Notes: generated by a model not told the origin, from the letters alone. A DNA stretch of 64,000 bases from Chrysopilus asiliformis (GCA_964034945.1 OZ035961.1:13903243-13967242), one strand, 5' to 3'. Numbered from the stretch's first letter, positions 12,401 to 27,400 are shown. Numbers and translations: made by a program.

Positions 12401-15400
12401 TCAAACAAAAACATATTTTTTATTCGAAAATAATGTCAATAATAAATATTTTAAAATAGTCGTAATCGTCGTGCCCAGAAATTATTTTTTCCGATTCCGT
12501 CACCAACTAAAATAATTTATTTCATCAGTTTGCCAAGTAATTAAATAAAACAACAGGAATTAATTTTTTTTAGTGTTTTTAAAAAAAACTTTTACCGAAA
12601 AAAGTAATTACAAGTCCCTAATACGAATATAAATGCAGATAATTGGCCATTTCGGATACAGTGGCCGTAATCTATCTAAAACACGATAAAACGGCATCTT
12701 TCGACCACCTTTGAATCAATCAACGTAATGGTGATGGTCAATCATATAAATTTTCATCTAATAAACGAAAAAAAAAATCACAAAAAGTAAGACTGATCGA
12801 GCAATTGAGTTGCGTCGTGCCACGCTGATCATTTAAATCAAATTTTAGAACGGCGAAATCACATATGAAATCTGACAAGAAATCGACTATACCAAATGGC
12901 AAATCGGTCCAAAAAACGATTCTTCTGCTGAGGTAGGGCCTCGAAAGCCCTTCATCAGACGTGACGAAGTACTTTTTTGTACGCTTAATCGTCATTCGTT
13001 CAGTCAGTGTTGTTTGGACGCTGGCTGGTTCTTTTGGGGGTTCTGCAGTTCTTCCAGTTGAAAGTTTTTAGCTCTTCTTATTCTACTATTCAAGATATTT
13101 TTCTGTTTTCCACCTTGCCTCGTACGTGGGGCATAAAGAGGTAACTGGCGGCTCAAGATCAAAGACGCCGGCATCCTTTGATCGATTCATACAAAATACT
13201 GACCACGCCTCCAAGGTATAAACTATAAAGAGATGGCGCTCTCCACTTTTGCGTCTTGATAGCATAACAAAGTTTTCTTTGAAATTGCAAAAGAAGCTCG
13301 TTTGAGAGACGTGCATTAAGGTTTTGGAAAAGGCTTTTCACGATGAAGATCCCTTGAAGAAGAAATCTATGTTCAAGTATAACTTCAATCTGAATCCTCT
13401 CGTGATTTCAAAGATACTAGAAAGGAAGATCATCAAAGGTGGGAAGATAACTTCATACACGTAAATTCATCTTCTTACGTCTTTGATTACTTGGTCATGG
13501 CTACTGACCAAATATGCGAGCGTGCGATTTATTGTCCTCCAGCAATGAGTTCTTCATCTGGGTGGTATGGTAAATGTCAGGTAAGGTGATAAGAATGCAT
13601 TCATCCAAAAAGGGATTTCAAAATCAGATGATTAAAGCAGGCAGTCCATTAGTCGTTCGTGTGTCGCTGCGAGGATTGATCTATGGGAGGCCATTAAGCA
13701 TGGTTTAATTTCCAATTTAAAAATACCTCTATTAATTATAGCTTGGATTAAAAAAATCCTTTCGTTTTGTTGTTTTTAGTTTGTACAGAGCCCTCTATGA
13801 AGATTGAAGGATAGAATAACCTTCAGAAAGAACGCAAGATGGGGAATATTATTTTTTTAAGGGTGGGTGCTGTTATATGGGACTGTTTTAGGTTAAGCTT
13901 TATTAAAGATGAAAAAAATTTTTAATCTAATACAGTAAAACCGGATTCGCACGGAACCAGGGAATTTGTTCGGTTTAGACAGCTTTCCGGCTTACATGGG
14001 TTAAACCAGCGATTCTCAACCTGTGGGGCGCGCCCCCCTAGGGGGGCGCGAGTACATTTAATGGGGGGCGCGAGCATATCCAAGACAAAATATTTAAAAA
14101 AGTTTATTAATTGACTGAAAGGAAAGTACATACCCACATACAAAACAAAATACATTTCGACATAATATTTAATAATTAACTTATTAACTTACGCTTGGAG
14201 CACAATGAACGCGAAACCAGCGCGAAACCAACGCAACTACAACGCTCTGAACTGTCACGCAGTGCAAAATTCTAGCGGCAGAGCACAATGGCAGCTCGTG
14301 AAGTAGTACAAGTGACATAATATAAAGTGGTATAAACTTGGAAAAATTACAAAAATGGATAATTTTGAAGCGATAATTTGCTTTGTTGGTCTTTATCTTT
14401 GTTATTTGCACTAAGGCTATCAATTTTTCCTCGAACGACATTTTTCCAACCTCACTTTATGAACTGTCAGCGCAGAATTCTGCGGCAAAGTTAGAAGTTT
14501 GCAAACTTTTGCGTTGCGGTTACGTTGTAGCAGCGTCCTATACGTTCACTGTGCTCACTTCAAACAATTTGTGGGAACCAAACTTTGAAGTGACAGTTTC
14601 TGTGCCAGTTTCGCGTCGGTTTCGCGTTCATTGTGATTTCAGGGTTAAAACAACTTCTCGCGAAACCGCAAAAATGACGCAAGAGCAATAAAAAGGCACC
14701 GGATTCTTGTTTTGTCAACGCTGAGGATCGGTGTTGCCAAATGTCAATAAATTACTGTTTTCTTAGTAATTTGTGTTTAAACATTACGTTATTATTGTAT
14801 ACATTTTATTGTATGCAGGGGGGGCGCGACGACAATTTTGATTGAAAATTGGGCCGCGAATACTGAAAGGTTGAGTAACGCTGGGTTAAACTATAAAACA
14901 CTTATAATTTATTTTGTTTTACGATAGCATAACAATTTTTAAAAAATGTACGGTGTAACCTCGGGTTTTAAACGTCTCAACTCTTTGAGCCCAAAAAATC
15001 CCAAATTTTGACACCAATGGTTCTATTTAATTAAAAAATCGGTTCATGGACAGCCATGTGACAATAAAAATAGGGTGATTTCGAATAGGCTTCAATTTGA
15101 GTCGAGTGGTTAGAGTCGAAAGATGTTCGAGTTAGAGAAAAACCCTCAATACAACTGTCCGATGGTTTTATGGAAAAGGGCTTTTCTTCGAAACTATGTA
15201 TTCCATTTTCCTTTCTCAAGACCTTCTACTTGGGACTTTATATATTTTCGCATAAATGTTGCCTATGTATTGAGTTTGTTAACTTTGAGCGAGATTTTTT
15301 GCATTTATGATTTTTATTACAAAAAACAATTGGTCTTTCGAATCAAATCATTTTTAGGATTTGCAATTGGACTCCAAAGTATGGACCTTTTTGATCTTTA

Positions 15401-18400
15401 AAATCTTCTCGATACAAAGCAGTGGTTTTTAGAAACCAAAGACCGTTTTATTTGTATGAAGGAGGGGAGAAAAAATGGTCCCATTAAAATGGTCCTATTA
15501 AAATGGTCCCCAGGCTTACCCTTCCAAAAACTTCGGCTCCTATGTTCGTGGAAGTTAGAGGGGAGAGGGAAATTTATCACAAATTATGTGTTTTTTTTGC
15601 TGCGTTTATCCTACTTGTAGAGAAATCCAAATAGGAATATACAAGATAGTGGACAATTCTGCAATGATTCCCAAAAAATGGGATATTATTCCTAACTTTT
15701 TTGGAAAATTTCATATTTTTTGGCATGAATTCCCCATTGGTATATTCGGTATACTTTTTCACAGTTTTTTATGGAATCTAGTATGGCCGTGGTACTATTA
15801 AAGGACTTTTTCCCTAAAAGTGCGACATTTTTTTATGAGCCTTTGCTCAATAGAATTTAAATGCAATCGGCAGCTGAAATTTTCTCTGAATTATGAAAAA
15901 AAAGCTAAAAATCAGTATTTAACTAATTAATTTTTATATTACTACAAATATGTACATCTCGCACTATTCAGCATATTTTTTTCAAATCTAATAAAATTTT
16001 AAAGCCCAGTAATTTTCTATATTGTTGACAACTTTAATCAACATGTAATTATTCAGCATCTTGAAATTTTAAATATGTAAACAACCATAATTAAATTTAA
16101 TCAAGTTGGTCGTTAAATGAAATTATATTTGATCTAACAACAAACATATGTAAGTGACGATGTTGGTCAATGTGCGATATACCATCACCTAAAGGCTTGG
16201 TTATGCTCAACGAGGATGGATAGTCTCGTTAATTAAACCTTCACCCCAATGATCAGCGATGATGCCGTACTTTTTCGACAGATTCGAACAAAAAACACAA
16301 AAAAAAACATTATTAAAAACTCTATAATCAAATACCACACACATAGACACTACAGAATCATAAGAAGTAAATTGAGAATTAATGAGTTCGTTGAGACTCT
16401 TTCTATATTCATCAATTTTACAAACTTGAATACCAAAACCATAATGATAACAATATTAAGTATAATTTTTTTATATTCTCTAAGAATCGTTATGATATTG
16501 CTTTTGCTTTTTTATTAAGAAAGTTGTAGCGTGAAGCTGTCAGTGCCTAATGGTAACCCATCATAATTTATAAAAATTGGTGTCAGTTATTTAAGTAATA
16601 GCCTGAGAAAACGAATGTACCATATGCCTGACAACTGTATTGTTTCGATAATATTAACATTATTATTATGAGTATATGTATTTAATATGTGAGTTGATAG
16701 CAGCATATCTTTAATATGCCAGCCCATAAACGTTTCTATTAAGAAAGGACCATACCACAAAATGCTGGAACATTGAATTGAATTTGAGCCCTTCGTGCGT
16801 TCCGCATTTAAAAGAAACAATAATATCAGGATGAAAAAAAGAGGAACCCTAGAATCGGGAGACAAGAGAAACTGATTATGTGACGATGATTATGACGATG
16901 TTGTGTAATAATGGGCACTAGAACTAGCTATGGATGTGTTGGCATTGGTATATTGCCGACAATGAGATTACTAAACCCAATTTTCTCGTCTGTGTACATA
17001 ACAACGAACGAAATTGTCAAACTGAAGTACCACAAGGTTCTTCTATATACCAGAGGGTCACATATGTTTGAGGTTGATTGCAGGCAGCGGTGTTAATTTT
17101 GTGGTTATTTGATGACGGCCATTTTGTCATTCAAAGAAGAGGGCTTTCACATGCTCGATAGCATTTTTAGTGTCTTATTAGGGACGTACTGTGAGAAATC
17201 TGCATTTTACTCTTGTATTTTAATAAGAAATTCTTAAGATAAATTTGCCTTCTTTTGAAGTAGTTAGAGCTGGATGTTTTCACTCAAAATACACGACTTG
17301 GTTAAAAATTATTAGGGGTATTCATGCTTTCTGGTAACTGATCTGATATCATATTAAAAAATTAAAATCCTCTTCAACAATATAATAGTATTGAATTTTA
17401 TATTGTTTGCCACAGTTAGGATATACTCATTACCAGTGGGTTAAAATCGCCTTCATCCAAAAATTTGAATTAAAAAATGGAAACCGTGGTATCAAAAAAG
17501 AAAGTCTAGCTAATTTTAGATTTTTCGAGTCCCCTCTTCTTTCCTCCCTTGTCAAGTTCCTTACAGTTTTTGGCATGGTACAATACTTGAAACCTCTCAC
17601 CTGCCCCCTAAATGAGTGACGTAAAAAATTGAGTTTTCGAATATTTGGCGATAATTGGAGTTCTTTTTAGTGAGAAAGTATAATTCAAGCAGAGTTTTAA
17701 AAAAATATCGAGTTTTCGAATAGTTCGAGGCTAACTAAGTTATACTGTCGGGATGCGACCGTTTTAAGGCTTGTGTCCACATGGAAGTTTATTTGCAGAA
17801 GTCGCTTCTAGCACAGACTTCTGGAATTTTTCCCGTGGAAACACTAACTGCAAGTGAACTTCCAGAAGTTGTGACACCAGAAATCTCTTCTGGAAGCGAC
17901 TTCTGCAAATAAACTTCCATGTGGACACAGGCCTTTAGCTTTTAAAAAAATGTAGCAAGCCAAAAATTGAATTAGCCAGAAACTAGTTGACTGATTGAGC
18001 TGAAATTTTGAGTAATGTCCTTAAGATAAGAAGCCCAGAAGAAGGAGCAAATATTTAACCCGGATCATTTGCTTGAATTTAGTTTTTAATGAGGATATTT
18101 TTTTTACCAAGATTTCAGTGAGTTTTAATTCATAAAAATTCTTTAGTTTCCTCTCACTTTTGTATTGCTCCGAACTATCCCTCAAAAAATTATTGTTAAC
18201 CTTTTAGTTTTTTGCACCCGAGTTACGAGCTCACCTGAATTTCCAATCAATTTTCAATCACGATACCGATGACTCAGCAAACAGTTATCGAATCCCACAT
18301 AAAATCTGAATAATCAATATTTAAGAAGAAAAAATGTCAAATTATTGATAGAAAGAAAACCAACAACTGATAGCATCAATCAGTGGCATTAATTAGATAA

Positions 18401-21400
18401 AAATATTTCAATATTGGAGAAACGCTCCCGAAAATTAACTCCACCCACGCTTGAGTCCAATTTAAAGTGTGCTTATGCAAAACTTTATGCAGATGTTCCG
18501 TAAAAACCATAGACAAAAAAAAACTACGATAAACACGAAAAAAATCATAAACTAAAAGGTCCCAACAAAAAAGAGTTATTAATGAAAATCAAAACAAGAT
18601 TATGTAGAAAAAAAATTTGTCTTTAAAGGCACCGCATAATTAATAAAAAACAAATGAGAATAATGAAATCAAATCTAGATTCATAGGTCCATAACGATTC
18701 ATCACAAATCGGTCGTATGTTTCACAAATTTATTCTGCCACCAATTTTCATATTAATGAATCTCGAGACGATATCGAAAACGATCAGCGAAGATGGTGGT
18801 GAATATTAGTAAATTTATACCAAATTCATTTATATAAAATATGGCAGGTGGTAAACGATGGCAAATGGGAGATGCCTGGCATGGCATGGTAAAGGCCACG
18901 CGGTGCTTTTAGATCGAAGATGGCAAAGTGGTGATGTCTTCGAATGATAAAGTTGTACATTAGTGTAAGAATATTTGGATGTTTCATAGATTCAGACAGC
19001 ATTTTCGGCATTTTTAGACCTTTCGGCATGGTCTTTTCAAGTGCACTTTTCTCTCCCCACAGTCCATCTCCAAAATTCCATATAGAAAAGAAAGAGACAG
19101 AAAAAAAAACCAAAATAGTTAAAATGCTAAATTATACAAATGACATAGCGGTGGCAAAAGCATTTCAAATTAACTTAAATTTTCAACTAAATAGCTCGAT
19201 AGAACACGTTTTTGCATTTTCAGTATTAAATATTTAATCATAGCCACGCAGATAATTATTCACATAATTTACTCGGTTCTATAGTTGGTGTTTGGTTTTT
19301 TTTTTGTTTCTAATCCGTAATATGTTCGGTTAAAATATTTATTGTCTGCTTTTCGATGGGGCTTAGTGAGGGCTTAAGACCGTTCAACATAATATAAACA
19401 TGAAACATAATAATATATGGCTTGTTAATTTTTTAATTAATGGTTATTTACATTACAAATGGATCTAAACTTTGAGGTTAAACCATTTGATAAGATAAGG
19501 TTTCCATTTAAAGTGAATAATCGCCTATATCAGTATTTATGTATGAAATTCATGACATTTAGTATAATTTTATAATTAGATGATTGCAAATTTTGTAACA
19601 AATTAACTTGATTAAATGTTAAGCCACTAAAAATTTGAAAGAGATTACGATTTTCTAAATGATTTGTAATCGGCCCCCGGATTTGCTTAGTAATTAGAAT
19701 GAAATTTAAATAGAATTAATGGGATTCTCATGTTTAATATTATGACAGCATAATAAAACAATTATTAGAATTTATGTGATATTTCACAAAAATCTCATCA
19801 AAAGTGCATAATTTTTTAATTTTTAACAAGAACGAGTTATCTTTAATCGTCCAACTTTGTTATTCTAATTATTTTTAATTAATATTAATAAATAGTCGAA
19901 TCTTTTATAAATATTTATCTACTAATTTTAAATTTATTTTGGTACTCTACTATGTAGTAGTGAGACGTGGTTCCGATCGACGATAAGTCTGAACAGAATA
20001 AAGCTTAGGGACATTGTTTCGGAACAATCACCCATATTCCGATTGTCGTGTCGTTTTTGACAAGAGTCGTTTTACGTGTTGTTGTTGCTAGAAAAACATA
20101 ACAAAAGCTATAATTGCCAATCTGGCAATCATTGGAGACCCGTATGGTGATATTCGTATCAAAATTCGAACATTTTGATACGAATATCACCTCGCATTTT
20201 ACGAAAAACGGATCTGCGCAAAATTTCAAGTCTGTAGCTCAATCCGTGCGCCCGCAATCCGCGCCACAGACAGACAGACAGACGGACAGACAGACGGACA
20301 GACAGACGGACAGACAGACAGACGGACGGACATGCAGAAATTAATTATTTTTATCATTCTAAACACACTGGTGTAATTCATTTTTGTGTGTGATGACGGT
20401 ATCTTGACGTTACAAACGGTAAGGCAAAGTTAATATACCCTTTGGTTTCACCATACGGGTATAAACACTAACAAGAACACGTGAAACGACTCTTGTCGAA
20501 AACGACACGACATTCGCAATAGGGGTGAATAACACCCCCTTCCGTTACAACATCCGTATGTGCCTCTTTTGTTAAAACAAGATTTTTGGGTCATATATTC
20601 CCCAAATTTTAGTCCAATCGGCCAAGCCATTTCGTGTGCAAGGGGAACAAAAAATCTTTCTTTATTTTTTAAAAAAGTACTGTCTGTAAAATAGAACCAA
20701 ATGTGAAACAAAAAGATAATCTTACCAGATATGCGTAAATCAATGATTTCAGAAAAAATGAAAACTTTTCAGAAGAAATGGAATTTACGCACGTCTGTCC
20801 TGCTTTTTGTAAACACCAAACGTTTAAATTTTGAAAAGGGTGCCGAAAGAATGATAAAAACAAAGCTTTGAAATTACGATGTAATACATCTCCTGCATAA
20901 ATAAAACTCCGATTGTACTGAAATCTCAAGGGGCTGTGTATAAAATACAACATACTAATTTCAGTATTTGCCAAATTGCACCTTTTTCCACTATCATCAC
21001 TATTATCGTGATTTTCTATTTTTCTTGACGAAATTTAGTACCCTTATGATTTTATCGCATATCTTCCTCCCCCCTAAGTTTGTGACGTATTCTATGGGGT
21101 GCCCTCAACAGCATTTTCTACGTTATTCCAAATGAACTTTGTATAAGAGTTCTATTTGAAAATTTCAAGATGGATATTTTACTTCTGCCTCATTGCAATT
21201 ACTTGTTCATATTTAGAAGATTTCTAAGCTATATTGAGTTTAATTTTTTTTAAAGACTAATGTTTTCTTTTTAATAACTCAAAAATTTCTAAAAGCCTCT
21301 GAATGTTAAGTCAACAATTTTAAATACATAAAAGATTGAAATTTTTCAAAGTACAGATGAAGGTACATAAATTGAATATCTCGAAACTTAGGGTTTACTG

Positions 21401-24400
21401 GTCAATATTTTGAATACTATTTGCTTCTCTCGAAACGAATTTTTTACATAAATTATACAGCCAACTTTTTTCATAAGTCATGGGAATAAAAAACAAAACA
21501 TGAGCTCTTCAAGTAAATTGATGGCAAGAGAATTTCGGTAGTGTAATTAATTAAACTAAATAGCTGTCTAATGTGACATGTGTTACCAAAATACAACTCC
21601 CACTTCACTTTTTTCTAGCATTTGCCGGTTTCGCCCTAAGGCACACAACACCGACTTCGAAGTTGTTTACACAACGCAATATACTGAGGCTAATTGCTAT
21701 TTAAGAATACGTTTATGGGCTTTTACCAAAAGAAAGGACATTTTCAAAAATACCGACGGCGACATATGATAAGAAGGATAAAAAGGATGCAACCACTTAT
21801 CCTTATCATGGACTAACTTTCTCTTTACTGACTCTTTAGGACCGCAATTTATCAACTTAATTTTGGTCTAATATGACAGAAGTTTTTTTTGTTGTTGTTG
21901 TGTTTAGACAAAATGAAAGAAAAAAAAAACCTGGTCAATTATAAATAAAACCGTCAGTCTGTCTTGTTAGCTATAGTTCTAGGTTATTATCGATTTGGTT
22001 CGATAATGAGAAAAGGTTAAATGGAAATCGGCGTCCAATTCAAATATGGAGCCTTAAAGCGAGTCATGGGCGTAAAGTTAATATCGATTTGGAATAAACA
22101 CACTGACTTAACTAGGTATGACAATTATAAGAATTTTATACTAAATGCTAATCGTTCAGGATAAAACGAAATCAACTGATCAGATTCATACCGCGGTATT
22201 AAAGATATTTGTATCTTTTTTAGGTTATAAATGAGCACACGACTGACTGAATACGTTTCGAATAAAATTTTTATTTGGATTGGCCTTTGGCAAATTCAAA
22301 TCGACATTTGGACCTCTTTTATGGCTTGTTGTTAATAGTTTCCATTTCTTGGATATTTTCAGTTTTATAGTTGCAGCATTACTTGCACGAATGATAGGCA
22401 AAATTCTCAATTAATCACTGGTACTGGTTTCTCAATGCGTTTCCTACACGCAATCGTTTCTTTACCCATTCACCAAACATTCGCTATACTCGTACGTACC
22501 TACAATTTTCCAGTGTGTTTATTAATTTTCTAAAAAGGTCATTTGGGGTCCTGCCTCGCCAACCCATTTACAACGATGATTAATTAGTTATGATTGCGCG
22601 ACTTACTTCTAATCACTGTGTGCCGACAATATGGCGTGAATATATGCCAGCCTAATTAGTATTTCTTATGTTTTTTATTATGTATTATGAATGTTAGACA
22701 AACGACCAAAACGACCAACATTTTATTATTATATCTTTATGTTATGACCGGACAAATGGAACTTGAACAATGTTTTGATACGAAATGGTTATACGCGGGT
22801 ATAAAATAAGCATACACCACAAAAAATACATAAAATTCGTTCAAATCACAAAAGGCAAGTTTGCTAACGTTGTGAGTAAGCTTATTGAAAAAGTAAACTT
22901 TAATAGTATCGTGAATCGGTTACATAATTACTAAACACAAAATAAAAAAAATGTTTTGATCTACATTGGATATGGTTGGTCATTAAATTTGTGCAAGTTA
23001 AGATTTATGTAAATAAAATACTTAGATATATTTTTAATCTTGTAATATGATTTAAAATAATCATATTTTAAGAAAAAAAAAATGGCATATGATTTTTTTA
23101 ATATAATTTTCGCGACATCCGGAGCTTTTACCTGTTTCTGATAGCTAGTCGTACACGGCCCTCATCAGATGCGGCTTAACGAATTATATTTTTAATAAAA
23201 ATTCATCAACAATATATAATAAAAATTTATCAACAGTAATTTTGCTTTTAGAACTGACCAAAAATATTTATTATTTAATCTTGTTGGAAAATTAAAAAAA
23301 AAAGTTTTGCAAGTGAAAAAAATCAACTTTTTTTGTGGCAAATCGAATTGGGAGGAATTTAGTCGTCGCAAAAAATATGTGAAATAATTGCTTTTTAACC
23401 ATTCCGTGCGATTTTTTGAACTACTGCATGGAAATTTTTTTTAAGTGTTTCTTCGGTTTATATACAAGAACGGAAAATTTTTGTGTGATATATTACACAA
23501 ATTCTAGAAATTGCACTTAAAAACAATTACGGTTTTTACATGTTTTATGCCCAATTCAGACTAACGATTGCGATTTCGTTTACGATTACGATTACGATTC
23601 AGCTTTCTCCACCAATGAGATCAAAGCTTTCTTATTCCCATTTGTCAAGAAGCTTCAGTAGTAATCACAATCGTAATCGGAATCATAATCGCAATCGCAA
23701 TCGCAATCGTAATCGTAATCGCAATCGTAATCGCAATCGCAATCGCAACCGCAATCGTAATCGCAATCGCAATTGTAATCGCAATCTTAATCGTAATCGC
23801 GATCGTTAGTCTGAATTGGGCTTTAGACCCGTTTGCGCGTACTATTCTTAAAAAAAATATAAGTAGTTCTTAACCTACTGAAACCGTGGAAATTCTGGGA
23901 CTTGAATATTTTAAGTTGAGGTATCGTGTTCGGCGATAGGGCTCCGGTAGGTACTTTCATACATTCGACCTTCCTAACAATTTTATACTGTAAAAAGTCT
24001 GTTTTATTCATGTTAAATTAGACAAAGTAGAATTTTAAACTGTATTGTAGAAAGTGGTTCAAGTTCAATGAGAAAATACATTCTAAAACTCATTAATTCT
24101 AATAAATGCTCGTAAAATTTTTAGTTCAACACATTTTTTAACTATTTCCCCAATGTTAAATATGCCATAAAAATTATATGAGAAACTTTTTCCTCAGAAT
24201 CATAAATATTTACGTAAATTACCTGAAAATTACTAAAGACACAAAAAATGAGATATACGAGTACAAAATGAGTTAGTCACTGCTTTGAGTAAATTGTGGA
24301 TCCAATTAATTATGCAAACAATCAATGGCGTTATATTATATTTCATTTACAAAGTGATAAATTTACGGGACAAAAGGTAAAAATTAATTTAAAAGTTTTT

Positions 24401-27400
24401 TATTGACCAAAGCCTATTGTTATCAACCACTAAGCCAACTTTTATTCGAAAGCATTCATCCAGCGCGAATACCAATATAGGCACGAAAATAAAATTCATA
24501 GTCATATATTTCTGTTGCCCACACGTAATGGAGTCACCTCAACTCACTCACGGTTGGATAGAAGTTCTGAATAAACATGGCAAAGGTATCCTATAGCTGC
24601 GTGTAAAAAAAAAAACAGACAATAATAACAAATAAATTACTAAGTTTATGATTTTATTAATAACTTTACAAACAAACGGCATCGCAGTGACAGCGTTAAC
24701 GTCAGTTAAAGCATCAGAAGGTAAAAACGGTTAACTACCAACTATAAGCTGCTGAATTGGACGTACAGCCAACAGCACTAATTTGAATAATCAAACCATC
24801 AATTTCCCAGGTAAATGATTGACTGACTCCGACTTCCAACTTTCAAACTGCCAACTTCTAACTCCAACTCCAATCGACTCTGATTCTGATTCCAATTCAA
24901 AACTCCGGTAAAAACTCCTGACATAGACTCACACAGAGTTGAATGTTTAAAATTGATTCCTAGTTTAATATGCAGGTGATATTCAGGTATTTAGCTATAT
25001 TTCATAGTGATTGTAAAAAGTCAAAGGGGTGGAGTTGGGGTGGTGGATATCTTGGTATTAAGTTTGTTAATGATACGATATGAGTATGAGAGGTAAATGC
25101 ATGTGTTTAGCATTTTATTAGCTTTAGGTTGATGCCAAATAGCCAACGAAACTGCAAGAAGACCTCATTCGCAAAAGCTGTTGATAGCTTCCGTTTAAGC
25201 GTTAGGAGTTAGGCGTTGGCACGGAATTTGTAACTTGTAATCGTACTCGGATGAAATGAAATTTACGATCCACATAGCCCCACAAATGTCAACTAATTTA
25301 CGGATTATTGTCGAAAATGTCAGAACGCTAAACCCTCTAATGAAATTATTCTTTAATCCGTAAGGAATTTTTTCAACTCTTTAAGATCCTTTCGTGTTTA
25401 AAAAACGAGAGCGCAACTTTGGCGCAGTTTTTCATGTGCGACTTTGCGGAAAATTATTGCGTGCATCAATTTTATAAAGTATGGGATAATGACAGTAAGT
25501 CTGTTGACACGGAATTTTCTTTGATCCATCCGTAGACGCATAATAACTGACTTCATTAATTCTTAAATATGGTAGCAAGTTGCGATTTAATTAAATGTTA
25601 ATCATTGTGCACGAGTATCGTTTGCTTCTCTATTAAATTACAAGACATGAAAATCAGAACCGCATCTAATAAATATTTTTTTTTAAAAATAAGTATTAAA
25701 TTGATTCGAGTAAATAAGAAAAGTGGGAAAAACATTTACAGCAATTGGAAGATTTTAACTCAATTATATTTATTAATCAGATGAACAGTTATATTTTAAT
25801 AGATTTTACAGAAAAGTAATTTGTTTCAGTAATTTATGAAAGTTAATTAAAGTGTGTCCTACATAAATTTATGGTTTGACGAAAAAAAAACAAAAAAAAA
25901 ATTGAAATAGTTGTTTGTGATTTTAAAATTTTGGTTTATAGTATTTTAGGGGAAAAAGTGTAAATAGGTTTAAACCCTTGGTTCAACCACAATTGGGGCG
26001 GCAAGCGGCGGGCGGCATTTTTTTTGCACTTACGTAGCGCAACTAGAGCTGCTACAATACAGCGGCAACGGCAGCGCACTTTTTCCGTCGCCGCCGAGTT
26101 TGAATCAAAGTCAAACTTGCCGCCGCCGCTCAAAATGTTTTCTGAAAACCACCACATTCGGCGCCACATTCTATGACGATTTTTCTTCGTTGTTTAGTGA
26201 CAACCACCACATTCGGCGCCACATTCTATGCAGTTTTTTTGACGTTTTGATTTCCCAAGATGCCGACAACGGAGAAAAAATTAATCGAGTTCGTGAAAGG
26301 AAATCCAATGCTCTACGATTTGGCCCATCCTCAATATAAGGATATAAAATCAAGGAAAATAAATGGAGTGAAGTAGCGGACGAATTAAATAAGTTTTGAT
26401 GTTTCAATTTTGTCAGAGGCATGCCGCTATCATGGTGCCGCTGCCGCTATCATTGTAGCTGGTTCGGCGGTATGTGTGGCGGCGCCATGCCGCCCGCCGT
26501 CGCCGCTGCCGCTTGCCGCCTTCATTGTGGTTGACATATTAAACCGATTTCCATAATCTTTTTGTCATTTTATGCATATTACGGGAGAAAGGTATTAAGG
26601 CCCAACTACGATCGATATAGGAGCGCATATGTTAATGTCAAATTCCCAACGAATGTTGACATACATAGCTGTCAACATAAAAGCTAATCTTCATTTTACC
26701 TCAAGTGGAAATTAATATGGCACCAATATTATTAAATTCACACTATAATTTTAGGTTATGTTCACTATTTACATATCCCAGTTCCATTTGTATCGAATTA
26801 TTCATGCTTAACGAAAGTTTAACGAAGGTTTGAAAGTGGCAACACTTGGACACATGTCTATTGTGGGTAATAACATTGACTTTCTTATTCTGGAAATGAC
26901 ATATGCGCATATGTAGCTGCTATGTCGATCGTAGTTGGGCCTTTAGTGTACAAAATTGGTCTTCTCCGCTTACTTCAAACCTATTCTTCTTATAACTTTT
27001 GAATCAATAAACCGATTTTTTATTCCCGATTTTCGTCTGAAAAGACGAAAATTTGTATGACGTTTTTTATGGACAACCCTACGTAGACCAAATTATTTCT
27101 TAAAAATTAATTCTTATTATCGTGTACTTTTAGCAATATCAATCTTAAAAATTACTGACATCTCTTTAAAGCTGAATATAAAAATTTGCAAAAAGTCCAA
27201 TAATTACTTCTCCTAACTCTAATTATAGTGGAAATAATTTAAATAATACATGTCCACCTAGTATTACTCATTCTAATTCGGGTTAGCCATCAACATGACA
27301 TAACTCGAGCATTATTATCGCGAATAAGAACAGAGCAAAGCGTAACAAATCATCACTTATGTTTGTACTTATGGATCGTGTTCAAGAAAACCCTGTACGC

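Noticed and set aside
13933..14968. Pogo/Tigger-type element around the hAT MITE
   Set aside because: CAGTAAAACCGG at 13933 and TACGGTGTAACC at 14948 look like such ends but are not inverted to each other, so no element can be defined.
20114..20344. Repeat protein with TDRQTDRQ
   Set aside because: It is encoded by the CAGACAGACAGACGGA microsatellite of a Helentron-like repeat.
23540..23809. 89-residue Asn-Arg repeat protein
   Set aside because: It is a translation of the AATCGY hexamer array in a MITE; no promoter, splice or domain evidence.
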